From: Phymatolithon calcareum
Taxonomy: Eukaryota > Rhodophyta > Florideophyceae > Hapalidiales
Assembly: GCA_977006965.1 (NCBI GenBank)
Contig: OZ345372.1
Location: forward strand, 1,488,001 to 1,552,000
DNA length: 64,000 nucleotides
Direction: 5' to 3'
The position numbers and the translations under genes were made by a program. Numbering within the stretch: position 1 is the first letter of the stretch; every line of letters starts with the position of its first letter. The notes under the pieces were generated by a model, which was not told where the DNA came from, made no database searches, and saw only the letters and a list, made by a program, of their open reading frames with translations. Positions 42,765 through 53,639 of the stretch are shown here, one piece after another.

Positions 42765-44916
42765 ATGCCTGCCGTCATGGATCTTGAACAAGTTCTTAAT
42801 GAGGCTGCGGAAGCCTATTCGAAGCAGAGCGATATCGTACGCAGCTTGAAAGACTCGAAACCATGTGATGCAAAGGAGCTTGAGGAAGCAGAGACGAAGC
42901 TGAAGGAACTGAAGCGAATTTTTTATGCTGCAAAAAAGGCTGTTTCCGATGCTACTCCAAAGAAGCAATCTCCGTTCAATCGAGTTGAAACGGAAAGGCT
43001 TTTGAAAAGTCGATTCTTTATCGCCCCCTCGTTTGAGATTTACGGAGGTGTTGCAGGGTTCTATGACTATGGGCCACCCGGTACGTGACCTCGTTCCGCC
43101 CTTTCTTTTTCGATTCACATTGCCTGGAGATAATCATATCAGAGCGATTAACTTGATTTTGGACAACATTGACGACTTTTTGGATTCCCCAGGATGCAGT
43201 GTGAAGAACAATCTTATCGCGATATGGCGACAGCACTTTGTTGTTGAAGAAGCGATGCTTGAACTGGAAGCGTCCTGTTTAACCCCAGAAGTTGTGCTCA
43301 AAGCTTCTGGCCACGTCGACAAATTCACCGATCTGATGGTGAAAGACAAAGAGACTGGGGACTGCTACCGTGCAGACCATTTGCTAAAAGATCATCTCAA
43401 TAAGCTTCTTGATTCCACGGAGAACCCGCGGTCGGATGAGAAGAAAAATGAATTAATTGGACTTCGCGAGAGACTGGATGAACTGGACGAAGTTGAAATG
43501 GACAAAGCACTGTCTAAATACGAGACGGTAGCTCCTGAAACTGGCAACCCACTCACGCCCGCGAAACCGTTCAACCTTATGTTTAAGTCATCCATTGGAC
43601 CTTCCGGCCTCCTTCCCGGGTATCTGCGACCAGAAACTGCACAGGGAATTTTTGTCAACTACAAGCGATTGTCCGAGTACATGGGCGGCCGCCTTCCTTT
43701 CGCATGCGCTCAGGTGGGACTGTCTTTCCGAAATGAGATCTCTCCGAAATCTGGACTTTTGCGCGTGCGTGAATTTGTGCAGGCTGAGATTGAGCATTTT
43801 GTGAACCCAAGCGATAAATCACACCCCAAATTCAATTCGGTCCGTGATGAAATGCTGAACCTGTATGGGCGAGAGCAGCAGGTGAAGGCCCCGTTCGAAG
43901 CGGTGCAAATGACGATCGGGGAGGCTGTGGACCAGGGTATTGTTGCGAACGAGACGCTAGGGTACTTTATTGCGCGGACGAACCAGTTCACAGAAAAGAT
44001 CGGTCTCAAGCCACAATACGTCCGATTCCGCCAGCATCTTGAGCACGAGATGGCGCATTACGCACAAGACTGCTGGGATCTGGAGGTAGACAACTCGTAT
44101 GAGTGGACAGAATGCGCCGGGCTTGCGGACCGCGCGGCATTCGACTTGTCCAATCATTCGAAGAAGTCTGGACAAGAACTGTCATCGCGTGAAGTGTTCG
44201 CCGAAGCGAAGCATGTTGATGTGCTTGTGTGTTTGCCAAATAAGGGTGTCATGGGAAAGGCGTTCCGCCGTGATGCACAGGTGATCATGAAGGCACTTGA
44301 AGAAATGTCAGAGGAGGAAGTGAAGACCCTGCAAGCGAAATTTGAAGCTGATGGAAAGGTCGACGTTAGCGGATTTGAAGTGACGGCGGACCATATCAGT
44401 TTCAAGACCGAGACCAGGGCGATTACGGGGCGTAACTTTTATCCATCCGTGATTGAACCCAGTTTCGGAATCGGGCGGTTGTTGTATTGTTTGTGGGAGC
44501 ACAGTTATTACATGCGCGAGGGCTCAGAGGAGCGAAAGGTGTTGGCACTGAAGCCAAGTATTGCGCCTGTAAAATGCGCGGTGCTGCCACTGAGCAAGAA
44601 TGAACAGTTCAGCGAGACATTGCAGGCGCTCACAAGGGAACTGGGACAAGCCGGACTGATCAACAGAGTGGACGATGGTGGCCAATCCATTGGAAAGAGG
44701 TACGCCAGAGCGGACGAGATCGGAACTCCGTTTGGCATAACTGTGGATTTCCAAACTGTTCAAGATGGAAGTGTTACGGTGCGCGAACGGGACACTATGA
44801 AGCAAATCCGGTGTAGTAGGACGGATGCGGTGCATGTTATCAGTGATATTGTGAACGGAAGAAGGACGTGGGCTGAGGTTAGCGCTGAGTTCCCGGAATT
44901 CACCACGCAAGACTGA
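42765..44916 (+). CDS. GARS1: Glycyl-tRNA synthetase (eukaryotic dimeric type)
   Basis: Two exons: 42765-43080 and 43193-44916. The intron (112 nt) has a GTACGT donor and a ATTCCCCAG acceptor; splicing restores GPPG-CSVKNNLIAIWRQHF. The 679-residue product charges tRNA-Gly. It has a WHEP-like N-terminal helix pair (about 5-60), class II motif 1 (GFYDYGPPGCSVKNN), motif 2 (FRNEISPKSGLLRVREF) and motif 3 (EPSFGIGRLLYCLWEHSY), followed by the anticodon-binding domain (KCAVLPLSKNEQF). The GTG at 42744 is in frame, but the ATG at 42765 is the first standard start. No clear organelle presequence is seen, so it is probably cytosolic, though dual targeting from an alternative start is common in this family. 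Confidence 0.96.
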
Positions 44917-46204
44917 GAATTTCATCGCTGGAATCTAGTCAAGGTGGAGAGAGTGATATGATATCGAACTCGTACATGCCACGACCATTTGTAAAAGAGA
45001 AGTGAGTCTCCAGAACCTATTGCAAGCCAGGTGGGTAACAGCTGAACATTGTCTTTTCCCCAGTTTCGTCCCGTTTTACATTCACAGGCAAAACGAATTT
45101 TGTGTTTTGAAAATCTGCTATCGCCCGGAGACCTCAAAACTTTGTCAGTCTGAGTCTGAAGATAAGGCTTGGTGAAATTTGTTCGTTGAGTGAATGCTTC
45201 AATATTGTTCTAGAGCCCCTCAGTATTATTCTGAATGCAGCTCCTCTCTTGCCTGTTACGGTATCAACTATTCTTATTCTGACCAGCTCCATGGAAGAGC
45301 CGCAATCAAGTATTCGCTTTTCTCATAATAATATTAATTTAACTACTACTTGCTTCAGAAAAAGCGGTAATGCTTAGATTGCAACAAATAACTCCATATT
45401 CAACTTGACACTGAATCTGTTGAGCTCATCGGAGGATACTTCTGTAACGACCATCTCCTAGTCCTTCAGGAAGGTCTAGGTCATCTTTTCTTCTAGAGCA
45501 CTTCCACAGAGCAAGGGCAGATGATTCAAAACATGTAGTTGTTTGCGCTTGTGCAGTGATTGGGAGGAATAGTTTCTTAAAGTGCACGGTGTAAGCGGAA
45601 TCGAGACAAGCAGAGAACGAAATAGAGCTGGGGCAGTGCTATCGCTTTGCACGGCTCTTTGTACAGCAATTGGAGTAGTTGAACGTTACATGAAATTACT
45701 TCGTAATCAGGTGCAGTTGTCCTCAAATCCTTAAACCGACACTAGGACGACAGCCGATGGTTATGGGCCAATCTTAATGCTACACGAACTACATCCCTTT
45801 GCACAAAGATGATGAGGACGAGGTAGTGATTGATAATCTTTACTTGGAGTTATCAAACTGAAAGACAATGACTGACTGGAGTCACAATGAATTACATGGA
45901 AGCAGAGGGTGAAACTAGCTTGCTTCTTCCTGTTTACTGCGTAGTGCAATCAAATTGTAGTTTTTCCCGACAGAGATGAACATACGAACGCTAAGCTAAC
46001 GTGTGTGTGAAAAAACATCGCTACATATGGCCTTATAGTTTGTGCCTGCACACTGCTGGTGCACGGTGTTGCGGTATATCGAACAGTTCTGTAAAGTTAT
46101 GTTAATGAAATGGAGGGCAGCTACATTGTCGAAGTGAGTATGAATGTGCGACACAAACAGGAACAGACAGGGTCGAAGGACCATGTTGAACGGGGTGCAA
46201 AGAG
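44917..46204. other. Intergenic, no gene seen
   Basis: About 1.3 kb of A/T-leaning DNA after GARS. It holds one short hairpin at 45457-45480 (CCTAGTCCTTC against GAAGGTCTAGG, one mismatch, 2-nt loop). A 63-codon plus-strand frame near 45186 is hydrophobic but unsupported. Confidence 0.45.
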
Positions 46205-46453
46205 TCACTTGGAAGACCCCTTGCGTTGTTTCGATTTCGGCTTCGCAGAAGAGGAAGACGAAGCCGGTTTAGAACTTGAGGAAGTCCCCTTCTTCTTCGT
46301 CGGATTACGCGGCACAACACGCGGATTGAAAGGCGAAGCGTCCAACTTTGCACCTCCACGAGCTGCGGAAGAACCCTTCAGAGAATACTGCTGCGAGTCA
46401 CCGGTGAGATGGAAGAGCGTCCAGTCATCGGGAGAGGCGTACTTGTCCGACAT
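46205..46453 (-). CDS. Small Ser/Lys-rich basic protein
   Basis: From the ATG at 46453 the frame gives 82 residues: MSDKYASPDDWTLFHLTGD, a Ser/Gly middle, PFNPRVVPRNP, and a tail of Ser and Lys (KPASSSSSAKPKSKQRKGSS). Composition is protein-like and ends in a possible nuclear or nucleic-acid-binding tail. No family is recognised. The opposite frame is also open, so strand choice rests on composition. Confidence 0.5.
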   Translation of the reverse strand: MSDKYASPDDWTLFHLTGDSQQYSLKGSSAARGGAKLDASPFNPRVVPRNPTKKKGTSSSSKPASSSSSAKPKSKQRKGSSK

Positions 46454-48059
46454 GACGACGTCCGACTTGTCCAAACGAGAGCGGAAAGAAAGATTGCCGC
46501 TGTGACGGCCGAGTGCACGGAGACCGGAAGTTTGTCGAGTGACTTTCTTTCTTTCTCACGGACCGAGCACTCGTTGCTTCAACTGTCCGCTCACTTCATG
46601 GTGGGCGGATGTCACAAACCGCTTTATAGGCGCGAGAAAGCAAGCACAGAGAAATGCCAGTCGGTGGCGCACGGCATGGGAGATGGTATGAGACAGGGGA
46701 GAATGGGGTGCAAACGCAGAGAAGACTGTTTTGAAACATATGTAAAGAGGGGTGCGCAGCAAACACGGGAGAGCACAGGTCGGTTACGCATGGCACATCT
46801 GATGTGCGCGAGGTGCACCCGGGAAGGTAGGACACGGACTCAGCACGGCGCCGAAACGTGCCCGTTAACGGAATGAATCATTTGGGCCGCGGGTTATTTC
46901 CACTTGAATGCAGGGCATTATTGACCCGATCGGTCCCAATGGACGAAGCAACACGCGCCCGCCCGTCGCGCAAGGGCTGCTGCATGAGCGCGGGCCGCCG
47001 TGCAAGCTGTACTGTACTGTACAGTATATCATTGCTGTCTGCGTGATCCGCGAATGATGCATGTTGCATTGTGGGATGCGGGCTAAAGGAGAGGCAGAGA
47101 ATCTGCTTCATAAGGTGTTTATTCCAGCACGAACGAACGAAGGAGGGGGACGGGGATGGATGAATGAATGTCGGAATGGATGCCGTTTGTCTTGGGAGAG
47201 TGAGTGGCAACGGTAACGTGTCGTGGGGCGTCCTTCTTGGGACGTGGAAGCGGAGCACGAGACGGGGAAACAGGTTCTGTAGCCCTACTCTTCAAATTGG
47301 GTTGCGCGCAAAAATTCTAATCTTTAGGTTCCAGCTGGCAGGCGATCCGCGGATTGGGCGGACCAAGCGGGCCACCCAGGGAGGTGGGACGGGGCGATGG
47401 ACGACGAGTACATTTGGAAAAGCAGAAACAGAGATGACCCAATTTCACTGCCACCGTGGCTGACAGGGTGGCGGGAACGTTTGGAGAGTTGATTAATTCG
47501 ACATGTTGTGCAGTTAATACTTCGGGCGAAAGGAGCTCCGGCTGCACGTGATACGCCCTATGCGGTGTGCTTTCGTTCGCAGACCGGCAACGGATAATTT
47601 CCCAGAAACTGTGACACCCGACTTTATAGAAGGAATATGGGGTGGACGTATGGCCCTCAACTAAATAGGAGCTGTGGTGGGTATGTACATAATGCCCCTC
47701 TCTTGCGCAACTTTACAGCTCTGTGGTGAGCAGAGCAGAGCGGGGCTTGAATTGTGGGAGGACAACATGTTTGCGTTTGTCCGAATTGCACATCGCAATG
47801 TGTTGCGCATCACTCACGGCAGAGTTCTGTGGGGTTCAACAACCCTGCAGAACTACGGGGCGGATGGGAACCAAATGGGTTGGTACGGTCCGATAGTCAT
47901 AGCTTTTATGTCGGAAAGTATTAAGTGCCGTAGAATCGACCTTTCTTTTCCTACAACACCGTGGTGCAAGCGTAGGACTCTTTCGGAGATCCAAAGATAC
48001 TGTAGTCACGTGCTTGCTCGCAGACAGAAATAGTATCGTACTGAGCTATTGGCGCCCCC

Positions 48060-48368
48060 GTGGTGAAAGAGAGACTTGAATGTGTTGATTCTGTAGGAGG
48101 GAATATATTCATTCTATTCTTTGCAGAACAGGACGACAAAAACTATACACGATCAATATACACGACACCCGGTTTCACAAGGAGCCGGGATAATCGGCAG
48201 ATGAGCCACGACATCGTATATGTGCAAGAGAGACTTGAGTGTGTTGATACTGTAGGAGGGAATCTTTTCATTCTATTCTATGCAGAGCAGGACGAGAAAA
48301 ACGGCACACTATCAATATACACGATACCCGGTTTCACAGAGGAGCCACGACATCTTATGTGCACCTGA
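48060..48368 (+). pseudogene. In-frame tandem repeat of about 53 codons, possible gene fragment
   Basis: Two units start at 48069 and 48228, period 159 bp, exactly 53 codons. Both are open in one frame: ERLECVDSVGGNIFILFFAEQ and ERLECVDTVGGNLFILFYAEQ, then DDKN / DEKN and SIYT.PGFT. The changes are conservative (S/T, I/L, F/Y, D/E) or silent. There is no ATG and a TGA lies just upstream, so this may be an internal exon or the remnant of a repeat-containing protein. Family not recognised. Confidence 0.5.
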
Positions 48369-48413
48369 TAGACCCACCAGGACAAAATTGCAGGATATGG
48401 CTTTGCAAGGCGT

Positions 48414-48479
48414 CCGGAGAGGAACATCGTGTTCCTCTCCGGCCGCGTTGCACGTGCAAGGCATTATGCCTTGCACGTG
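48414..48479. repeat. Two adjacent perfect 13-bp hairpins
   Basis: Hairpin 1 has arms 48414-48426 (CCGGAGAGGAACA) and 48430-48442 with loop TCG. Hairpin 2 has arms 48451-48463 (CACGTGCAAGGCA) and 48467-48479 with loop TTA. They are separated by 8 bp and both are perfect, with 3-nt loops. Confidence 0.97.
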
Positions 48480-49951
48480 TCAGTACGTCAACGGATGCGC
48501 TGTTGTCGCGCATTGGACGGACATTCCAGTCCTACGGGATTTGCAAGTATGAGGTTACCATCCGCAGTCTTCAAATGAATGAATAAGCAGACAGGTAGGC
48601 AGGCAGGCCAGCCTGTGCAACCGATAGTCTCTGCTAGTTAGGTCCGGGGACCAAATCGCTCGATTTTCGGTCCTTGTCCATTCGCGGAGGCACCGTTGTG
48701 CAATTTCGTGATACAGAAACTTGTGTTGGTCTCCAAACATGATTGACTGCCTTGCTCACGACGCACAGAAAGCGTACGACACCACGTGTGGGTCCAGGTT
48801 TTGTAAGCTAAGCTGTCTATTTTTGGCACCAACTCAATGCCCATCGTGCAGAGCATGGAAGCGACCGACACGCTGAAGTGAGATAAAAGCGCTTGCTATT
48901 AAACTCAGGAAGGGATTGAAAAAAGAATGGGTGGATCCACGGTAGTCACAACGCACGAACATCGCTAGAATACGAGCGAGATATCCAAAACAGCGTCAGT
49001 TGGTTATCTCTTTTCCTTACGCCAGGGAGCCCCAGGTAGTAGCATAAAACCTTAGCCATACACTGAACTGTATTACACTACAGTATCAGATCGTTGCTCT
49101 GTGATTGGGGTTTCCTTTCTACCACCCCGTCCGTTCCAATTCGATTTCTGCATCTTCAATCCCCACTCCTACTGTATTCTGTCACTCATTCTCGACTCAA
49201 TAACTTTAGTCTGTCCCAACTGCAGTGATACTGTATCGCTGATTGCACACTCTGTGGTCGACAAAAAGTTTCATCAAGTTTTCCATTTACCCTTCACATT
49301 CAGAAACTACTGCAGTATTTACTGTATCACAACCCTAGCATAGCAAACACGTCATTTCCACCGCCTCTTTTATGTCCCATTCACTCCCATTCAATCGCCT
49401 TCGTTCTTGCCGCACATTGAACGCTGCCCCAGAAATGCACACATTCATCATGTCTGCCATCCATTTCTGTGCCCATCGCATCACACAATAAAGTGATCAC
49501 TCTTCGATACTGCACTGTATTTCCATCCACAGAAATGTGAAGTGGAAGCGATCCACCAATTGCTTCTATACCCTCCAAATTTCATGCTCCTATTGCCACC
49601 GATTCGCTCGCTACGGTACGACTGCCTCCTCATTGCCTTTCAATTCACACCACATTCTTCTTTATCTCAACTCATTTTTCCATCCACCACTCCATTGGGG
49701 ACTGTCCAAAGAAAATGTCCGAAGTCAACTACATTTAAAAATGAAAACGTAAGCGAAGAATTGTAGGGCAACAAAAAGTGTCTCAGATGCAATTGACAAA
49801 GGGAGCTTCAGTTAAACAGAAATCCAATCTAATCCACTCCATTGAGGTCTGATCGGAGCCACGGTAAAATACCTGCTCTGCTTCTTGGAAAACATTGTGA
49901 GGCCACTACTGTACTGCACCTAGTCTGCCATCGTACCAAGAAAGTGGGACA

Positions 49952-49976
49952 CTGTGATGTGTAGGACACATCACAG
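49952..49976. repeat. Perfect 11-bp hairpin
   Basis: Arms CTGTGATGTGT (49952-49962) and its complement (49966-49976), loop AGG. Confidence 0.93.
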
Positions 49977-50261
49977 CACAGCACACACATTTCTATGTAT
50001 ATGCGCCGCTCCGCTGTCCTTTGGACAACATCCAAGACGCAGGAAATACCAACAGTCACTGCAAAAATAGTCGCAGCAAATGACGTGTAGGTTTTCTGAA
50101 GATGACGGACGCTGCTTACCGTATAATGGAATCTAAATCTACGTTAGACGCGGAGCGATGCTTGTGTACACCAATCGCTGGTCAAAACGTGAGGACCAAA
50201 TTCGGTTTGGCTTCTCAAATCTTCCGAAGAAACTGTTGAACATATTCTTCGTCCCACCAGA

Positions 50262-50300
50262 CACCTTGACTAGGGAGCATGATGCTCACGAGTCAAGGTG
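50262..50300. repeat. 19-bp inverted repeat, 1-nt spacer
   Basis: Arms 50262-50280 and 50282-50300 pair with two mismatches. The outer ten and inner six base pairs are perfect. Confidence 0.93.
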
Positions 50301-50556
50301 GCTACTGATTGACCCATGTGGAATTGGTGCAAATTACAACCGTAATTCTAAAGTCTGCTCCCGTTTTTTCCACGTGGATTTTGCACTGTAATACGTCCTG
50401 CAATCCTGAAGGCAACCGGAACAGAGAAACGAAGACCGCGGTACTGTAGAAGGTACTGTACTAAAATGGGATTTTGACGCTACTCTAGCCTGAGACATGT
50501 CTTCGACAGACGGCAACAGACGCACATAGATGACTGCCGACAACGTAGCGATATGG

Positions 50557-50593
50557 ATGTGTACACGTCACCACCGTGATGACGTGTATACAT
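50557..50593. repeat. 14-bp inverted repeat, 9-nt loop
   Basis: Arms ATGTGTACACGTCA (50557-50570) and TGACGTGTATACAT (50580-50593), one mismatch. Confidence 0.9.
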
Positions 50594-51208
50594 GATCATC
50601 GGCCGTATAGACATTTGCGCGTCGCATGCGGGCGCCTTGATTCCGCATTAATAAGTCACATGCGACATTTTCCATGTGGTCTTTGGGCTCCTGGTTTCTT
50701 GGCTAAGACCTATTTGGACAGCACACACCAGGAGACGCAATAGTTTCGAATGTGGTACTCGTAGCCCAAAACGGGATGCCACGTAATATTAGTAATACTA
50801 GTATAGCAGCTGGGTAGAAAGGTACAAATAAGCAGCATGACCCACCGCCATCTAATCAGGGGCAGAGCAGGACATCCCGGTAATGCAGTCAAGTCCGTAC
50901 CGGGCTCGAGGTTTACGCTGCGTATTCCACCAAATGCGAAACGAATATTTGTCAAACATCTTTCCCCTCATCAGTGTTGGCTATGACAGCAAAATTATGT
51001 TCGCAACGTCAATCGTTTGTTCTTTCCACCACTTGCTTCAGAGATTTTAACAACATGTCAATTTATTCAAATCGGTTTACACACACATCACAACAGAGCA
51101 AGACACATCTCAGAGTAGACAAATGAGACCAGCAGATAGCACGGTGTACTCTGTACATGCAGATCACATGATGACTAGTAGACGGCAACAGAAACAAAGG
51201 GTGCTTGT

Positions 51209-51736
51209 TTAAGATCGTTCGCCTCGAATACGACGCGCAAGCTGAAGGTCTTTGGGCATGATAGTCACACGTTTTGCGTGAATGGCGCACAGATTAGTAT
51301 CCTCAAATAATCCGACAAGATACGCCTCACTCGCCTCTTGCAACGCAAGTACTGCGGTGGTCTGGTACCGAAGGTCACTCTTGAAGTCCTGAGAGATTTC
51401 GCGGACAAGTCTCTGAAAAGGGAGTTTGCGAATGAGCAAATCGGTTGATTTCTGAAACTTGCGGATCTCACGAAGTGCGACAGTTCCTGTACAAAGCACA
51501 AATGTTGAGAGATTCATTGCGTTAACACACGACAACAGAAGAGTACTCATCGGTCAAGGAATGGATGAAGCACGGAGGAGTGCACAATACGCACCAGGAC
51601 GGAATCTATGAGGCTTCTTCGGAATGCCAGACGTGCCTCGATCTGGGGCTGACTTGCGAGCTGCCTTGGTGGCAAGTTGCTTTCGTGGGGCCTTGCCACC
51701 AGTGCTTTTGCGTGCTGTCTGTTTCGTCCTCGCCAT
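51209..51736 (-). CDS. Histone H3 variant with an insertion between K27 and K36
   Basis: Two exons: 51736-51595 and 51486-51209. The intron (51594-51487, 108 nt) has a GTGCGT donor and a TTTGTACAG acceptor and joins FRPG to TVALREIRK. The product has 139 residues, three more than canonical H3. The tail [20 protein letters not shown] is canonical, including K4, K9, K14, K18, K23 and K27. Between P30 and K36 the usual five residues are replaced by eight (DRGTSGIP). The core is normal ([52 protein letters not shown]) and ends GERS. A TATTTAAG box lies on the coding strand about 80 bp upstream of the ATG. No other histone gene is near. The intron and insertion suggest a replacement-type variant, not CENP-A. 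Confidence 0.93.
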
Positions 51737-52913
51737 CTTTTTCGTTCACCTCTGCGACTCGGGACGACTTCGTATGTGAGAGGTTGTAATCAGCTCGTGT
51801 GTCATGGATGTGCTTAAATACTATCCTCTCGTGTAGCTCTTGCGGTACGTTCGGCGCAGGCGATGGGGGAGCTCCCGCGCAAATGAGGACATGAGAATTT
51901 GAAATTTTATGTATTGAAACATCGTGCAAAAGGCGGCCAATGCACACTGTATTGGTTTCGAGAAAAATTTTGGGCTACTCATCCGCGCCAATTCGGTTTG
52001 AAATTAATGTGTTCGTAGGCGGGCAACGACCAAGCATATATACTATAAAAGCAAATACTTTTGCTCAACGGGCACGAGAATTGGATGAGTTCTAAACATT
52101 TCGCGACATCAATGCATCACATGAGTACAATGAAGTACACACCTGGTTCTTTATCTTCAGTAGGTCTATGTCATGTTGTGCCAGTGGTCAGGACGTAATG
52201 CACCCATATCCTCCTTCCTTACTGTTTCCTCACCACCGCTGAGTGTTTTTGTGCTGATCGACGACGAAATGGGCCATATGAAACCCGTTGCAGATGCTTA
52301 GTATCTGGTTTGGCAGCCGTTGAGAAGGCGGTGATCCCTGGTGATCATATCGACCTAATCTACTCGAATGAAAACCCGAAAACAATTCAAGACAGTCAAA
52401 GGGGACACAGCCGTGTCGGCTTGCCATTTTCAAGGTTGGCTTCGACTGTGGTCAAAAAGGGGCACAGGAATCGACTTACTTGGTATCACGAATTCCTTGA
52501 CCGGAAAGAGTGAGCGCAATATGTCCTACTATTTCAGAAGCTCTTCAACTGCTAACGGAGGAGCTTCGCATTACCAGAGCTTCCAAACAGCGGCTAGAAG
52601 GAAGGTGATGTCACTTTCTTCCCCTACGCTGGTCTATGCTGGCGTTGGGTCCCATTCTCCAGTAGATTTAGTTGGTTTTGCAAGAAATATCACAACTGAC
52701 TCATACAACTTTCTGCGCCTCACATTCATAGACTTTCGGCAATAATTGATCCCTTCTGTAAGAGTCAAGAGCAAACTCGAAAATCTTTCTGGCTTTGCTC
52801 GGTTAAGCGATAGGCCCGTGATTTCCTGTGACGCGCACTGGGCCCTTCCTGTAAAAAAAGGAATACTTGTTGCTTGTCCTCCTCGTTGGCGTGTAACATC
52901 TTGACAGCAACCA
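51737..52913. other. Intergenic; H3 promoter side and missing 5' part of the glycosyltransferase
   Basis: The left side is the H3 5' flank. Plus-strand frames at 52310-52745 do not resemble the N-terminal half of a GT34 enzyme, so the upstream exon of the next gene was not found. TATA-like A/T sequence occurs at 52036-52050. Confidence 0.4.
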
Positions 52914-53639
52914 ATGGCGGCATGTGTGGGTCGTGATGACTACTGGCTTCTACGGTCCGACGCGGATGCGATGATTGTCAACCAAACAATTTCGCTTCTG
53001 GACGTTGTCGATGACGCTTACGATGTGCTGGTGGCACGCGACTGGTTTATGATTAATGCTGGGGTCATGCTGTTCCGATGCTCCGAATGGAATCGTAAAT
53101 TTCTGGAAAAGGTGTACAGTGCGCGCGAGTTTGACAAGGCGAGAGCGTTGGATCAGAGTGCTTTTAATTCGTTCTTTGAGAAAGATGATGATGCGAAGAA
53201 GCATATCAAGAACGTTCCCAAATGGCTCATTAATGTGTATACTGAGGAATATCGACCCGGCGACTTTCTTCTCCATTTTGCAGGCAAATTGTATGAGGCG
53301 ACTCCGGAAGGGATTACTGCTATTGCGCGCCAATTCGATGTTCTTTCGCGGATTGATGATGTTGAGAAAGTTAGGTCTTTCTTCGATACGCAGTACCTTT
53401 TGAATTATTTTTCGGGAACGTGTGTTATGGATACGCCGGAAAAGGAACCGAACAGGGATTGTCGTCCCGACGACCCGCGACGACTGAAATTGCCGGAGCC
53501 TCTTGGAGCGTTTTCAAACCCGAATCGGTACCGTCAATTGAATTACCGGAATCCGAGGCTGGCTGGTTGGAAAGACCCGAATGATGTGCCCGGGGCGACG
53601 GACATTAAGATTCGCAGGGCGAAGATGTCTTCAACTTAA
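52914..53639 (+). CDS. GT34-type glycosyltransferase lacking its N-terminal part
   Basis: 241 residues match the C-terminal two thirds of GT34 galactosyl/xylosyl transferases of the Golgi. Motifs are the metal-binding DXD in YWLLRSDADAMIVN (residues 10-23), INAGVMLFRCSEWNRKFL, the DQSAF motif, and YRPGDFLLHFAGK. Family members have a transmembrane anchor and a Rossmann half before the DXD; here the ATG is only 17 residues upstream of it. A TGA precedes the ATG in frame, and a possible acceptor (CATCTTGACAG) ends just before CAACC-ATG, so an upstream exon may exist. Otherwise this is a 5'-truncated copy. The tail is rich in Asn, Arg and Pro. Confidence 0.75.
   Translation: MAACVGRDDYWLLRSDADAMIVNQTISLLDVVDDAYDVLVARDWFMINAGVMLFRCSEWNRKFLEKVYSAREFDKARALDQSAFNSFFEKDDDAKKHIKNVPKWLINVYTEEYRPGDFLLHFAGKLYEATPEGITAIARQFDVLSRIDDVEKVRSFFDTQYLLNYFSGTCVMDTPEKEPNRDCRPDDPRRLKLPEPLGAFSNPNRYRQLNYRNPRLAGWKDPNDVPGATDIKIRRAKMSST

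Larger units (their letters stand above)
46454..51208. other. Long gene-poor region with hairpins and a codon-phased repeat
   Basis: 4.7 kb without a recognised gene. Contents: purine-rich DNA at 46600-46800; TACTGTA-type words (47018, 47997, 49189, 49229, 49909, 50440); a 159-bp-period repeat (48069-48356); paired hairpins (48414-48479); hairpins at 49952, 50262 and 50557; and a G-poor, pyrimidine-rich stretch at about 49100-49740. Confidence 0.5.

Noticed and set aside
46110-46505. 131-codon plus-strand ORF
   Set aside because: It overlaps the minus-strand Ser/Lys-rich small protein and is Glu-rich only as its complement.
51209-51736. Centromeric H3 (CENP-A)
   Set aside because: The tail is canonical, loop 1 has normal length and the core is typical H3; only the hinge before K36 is changed.
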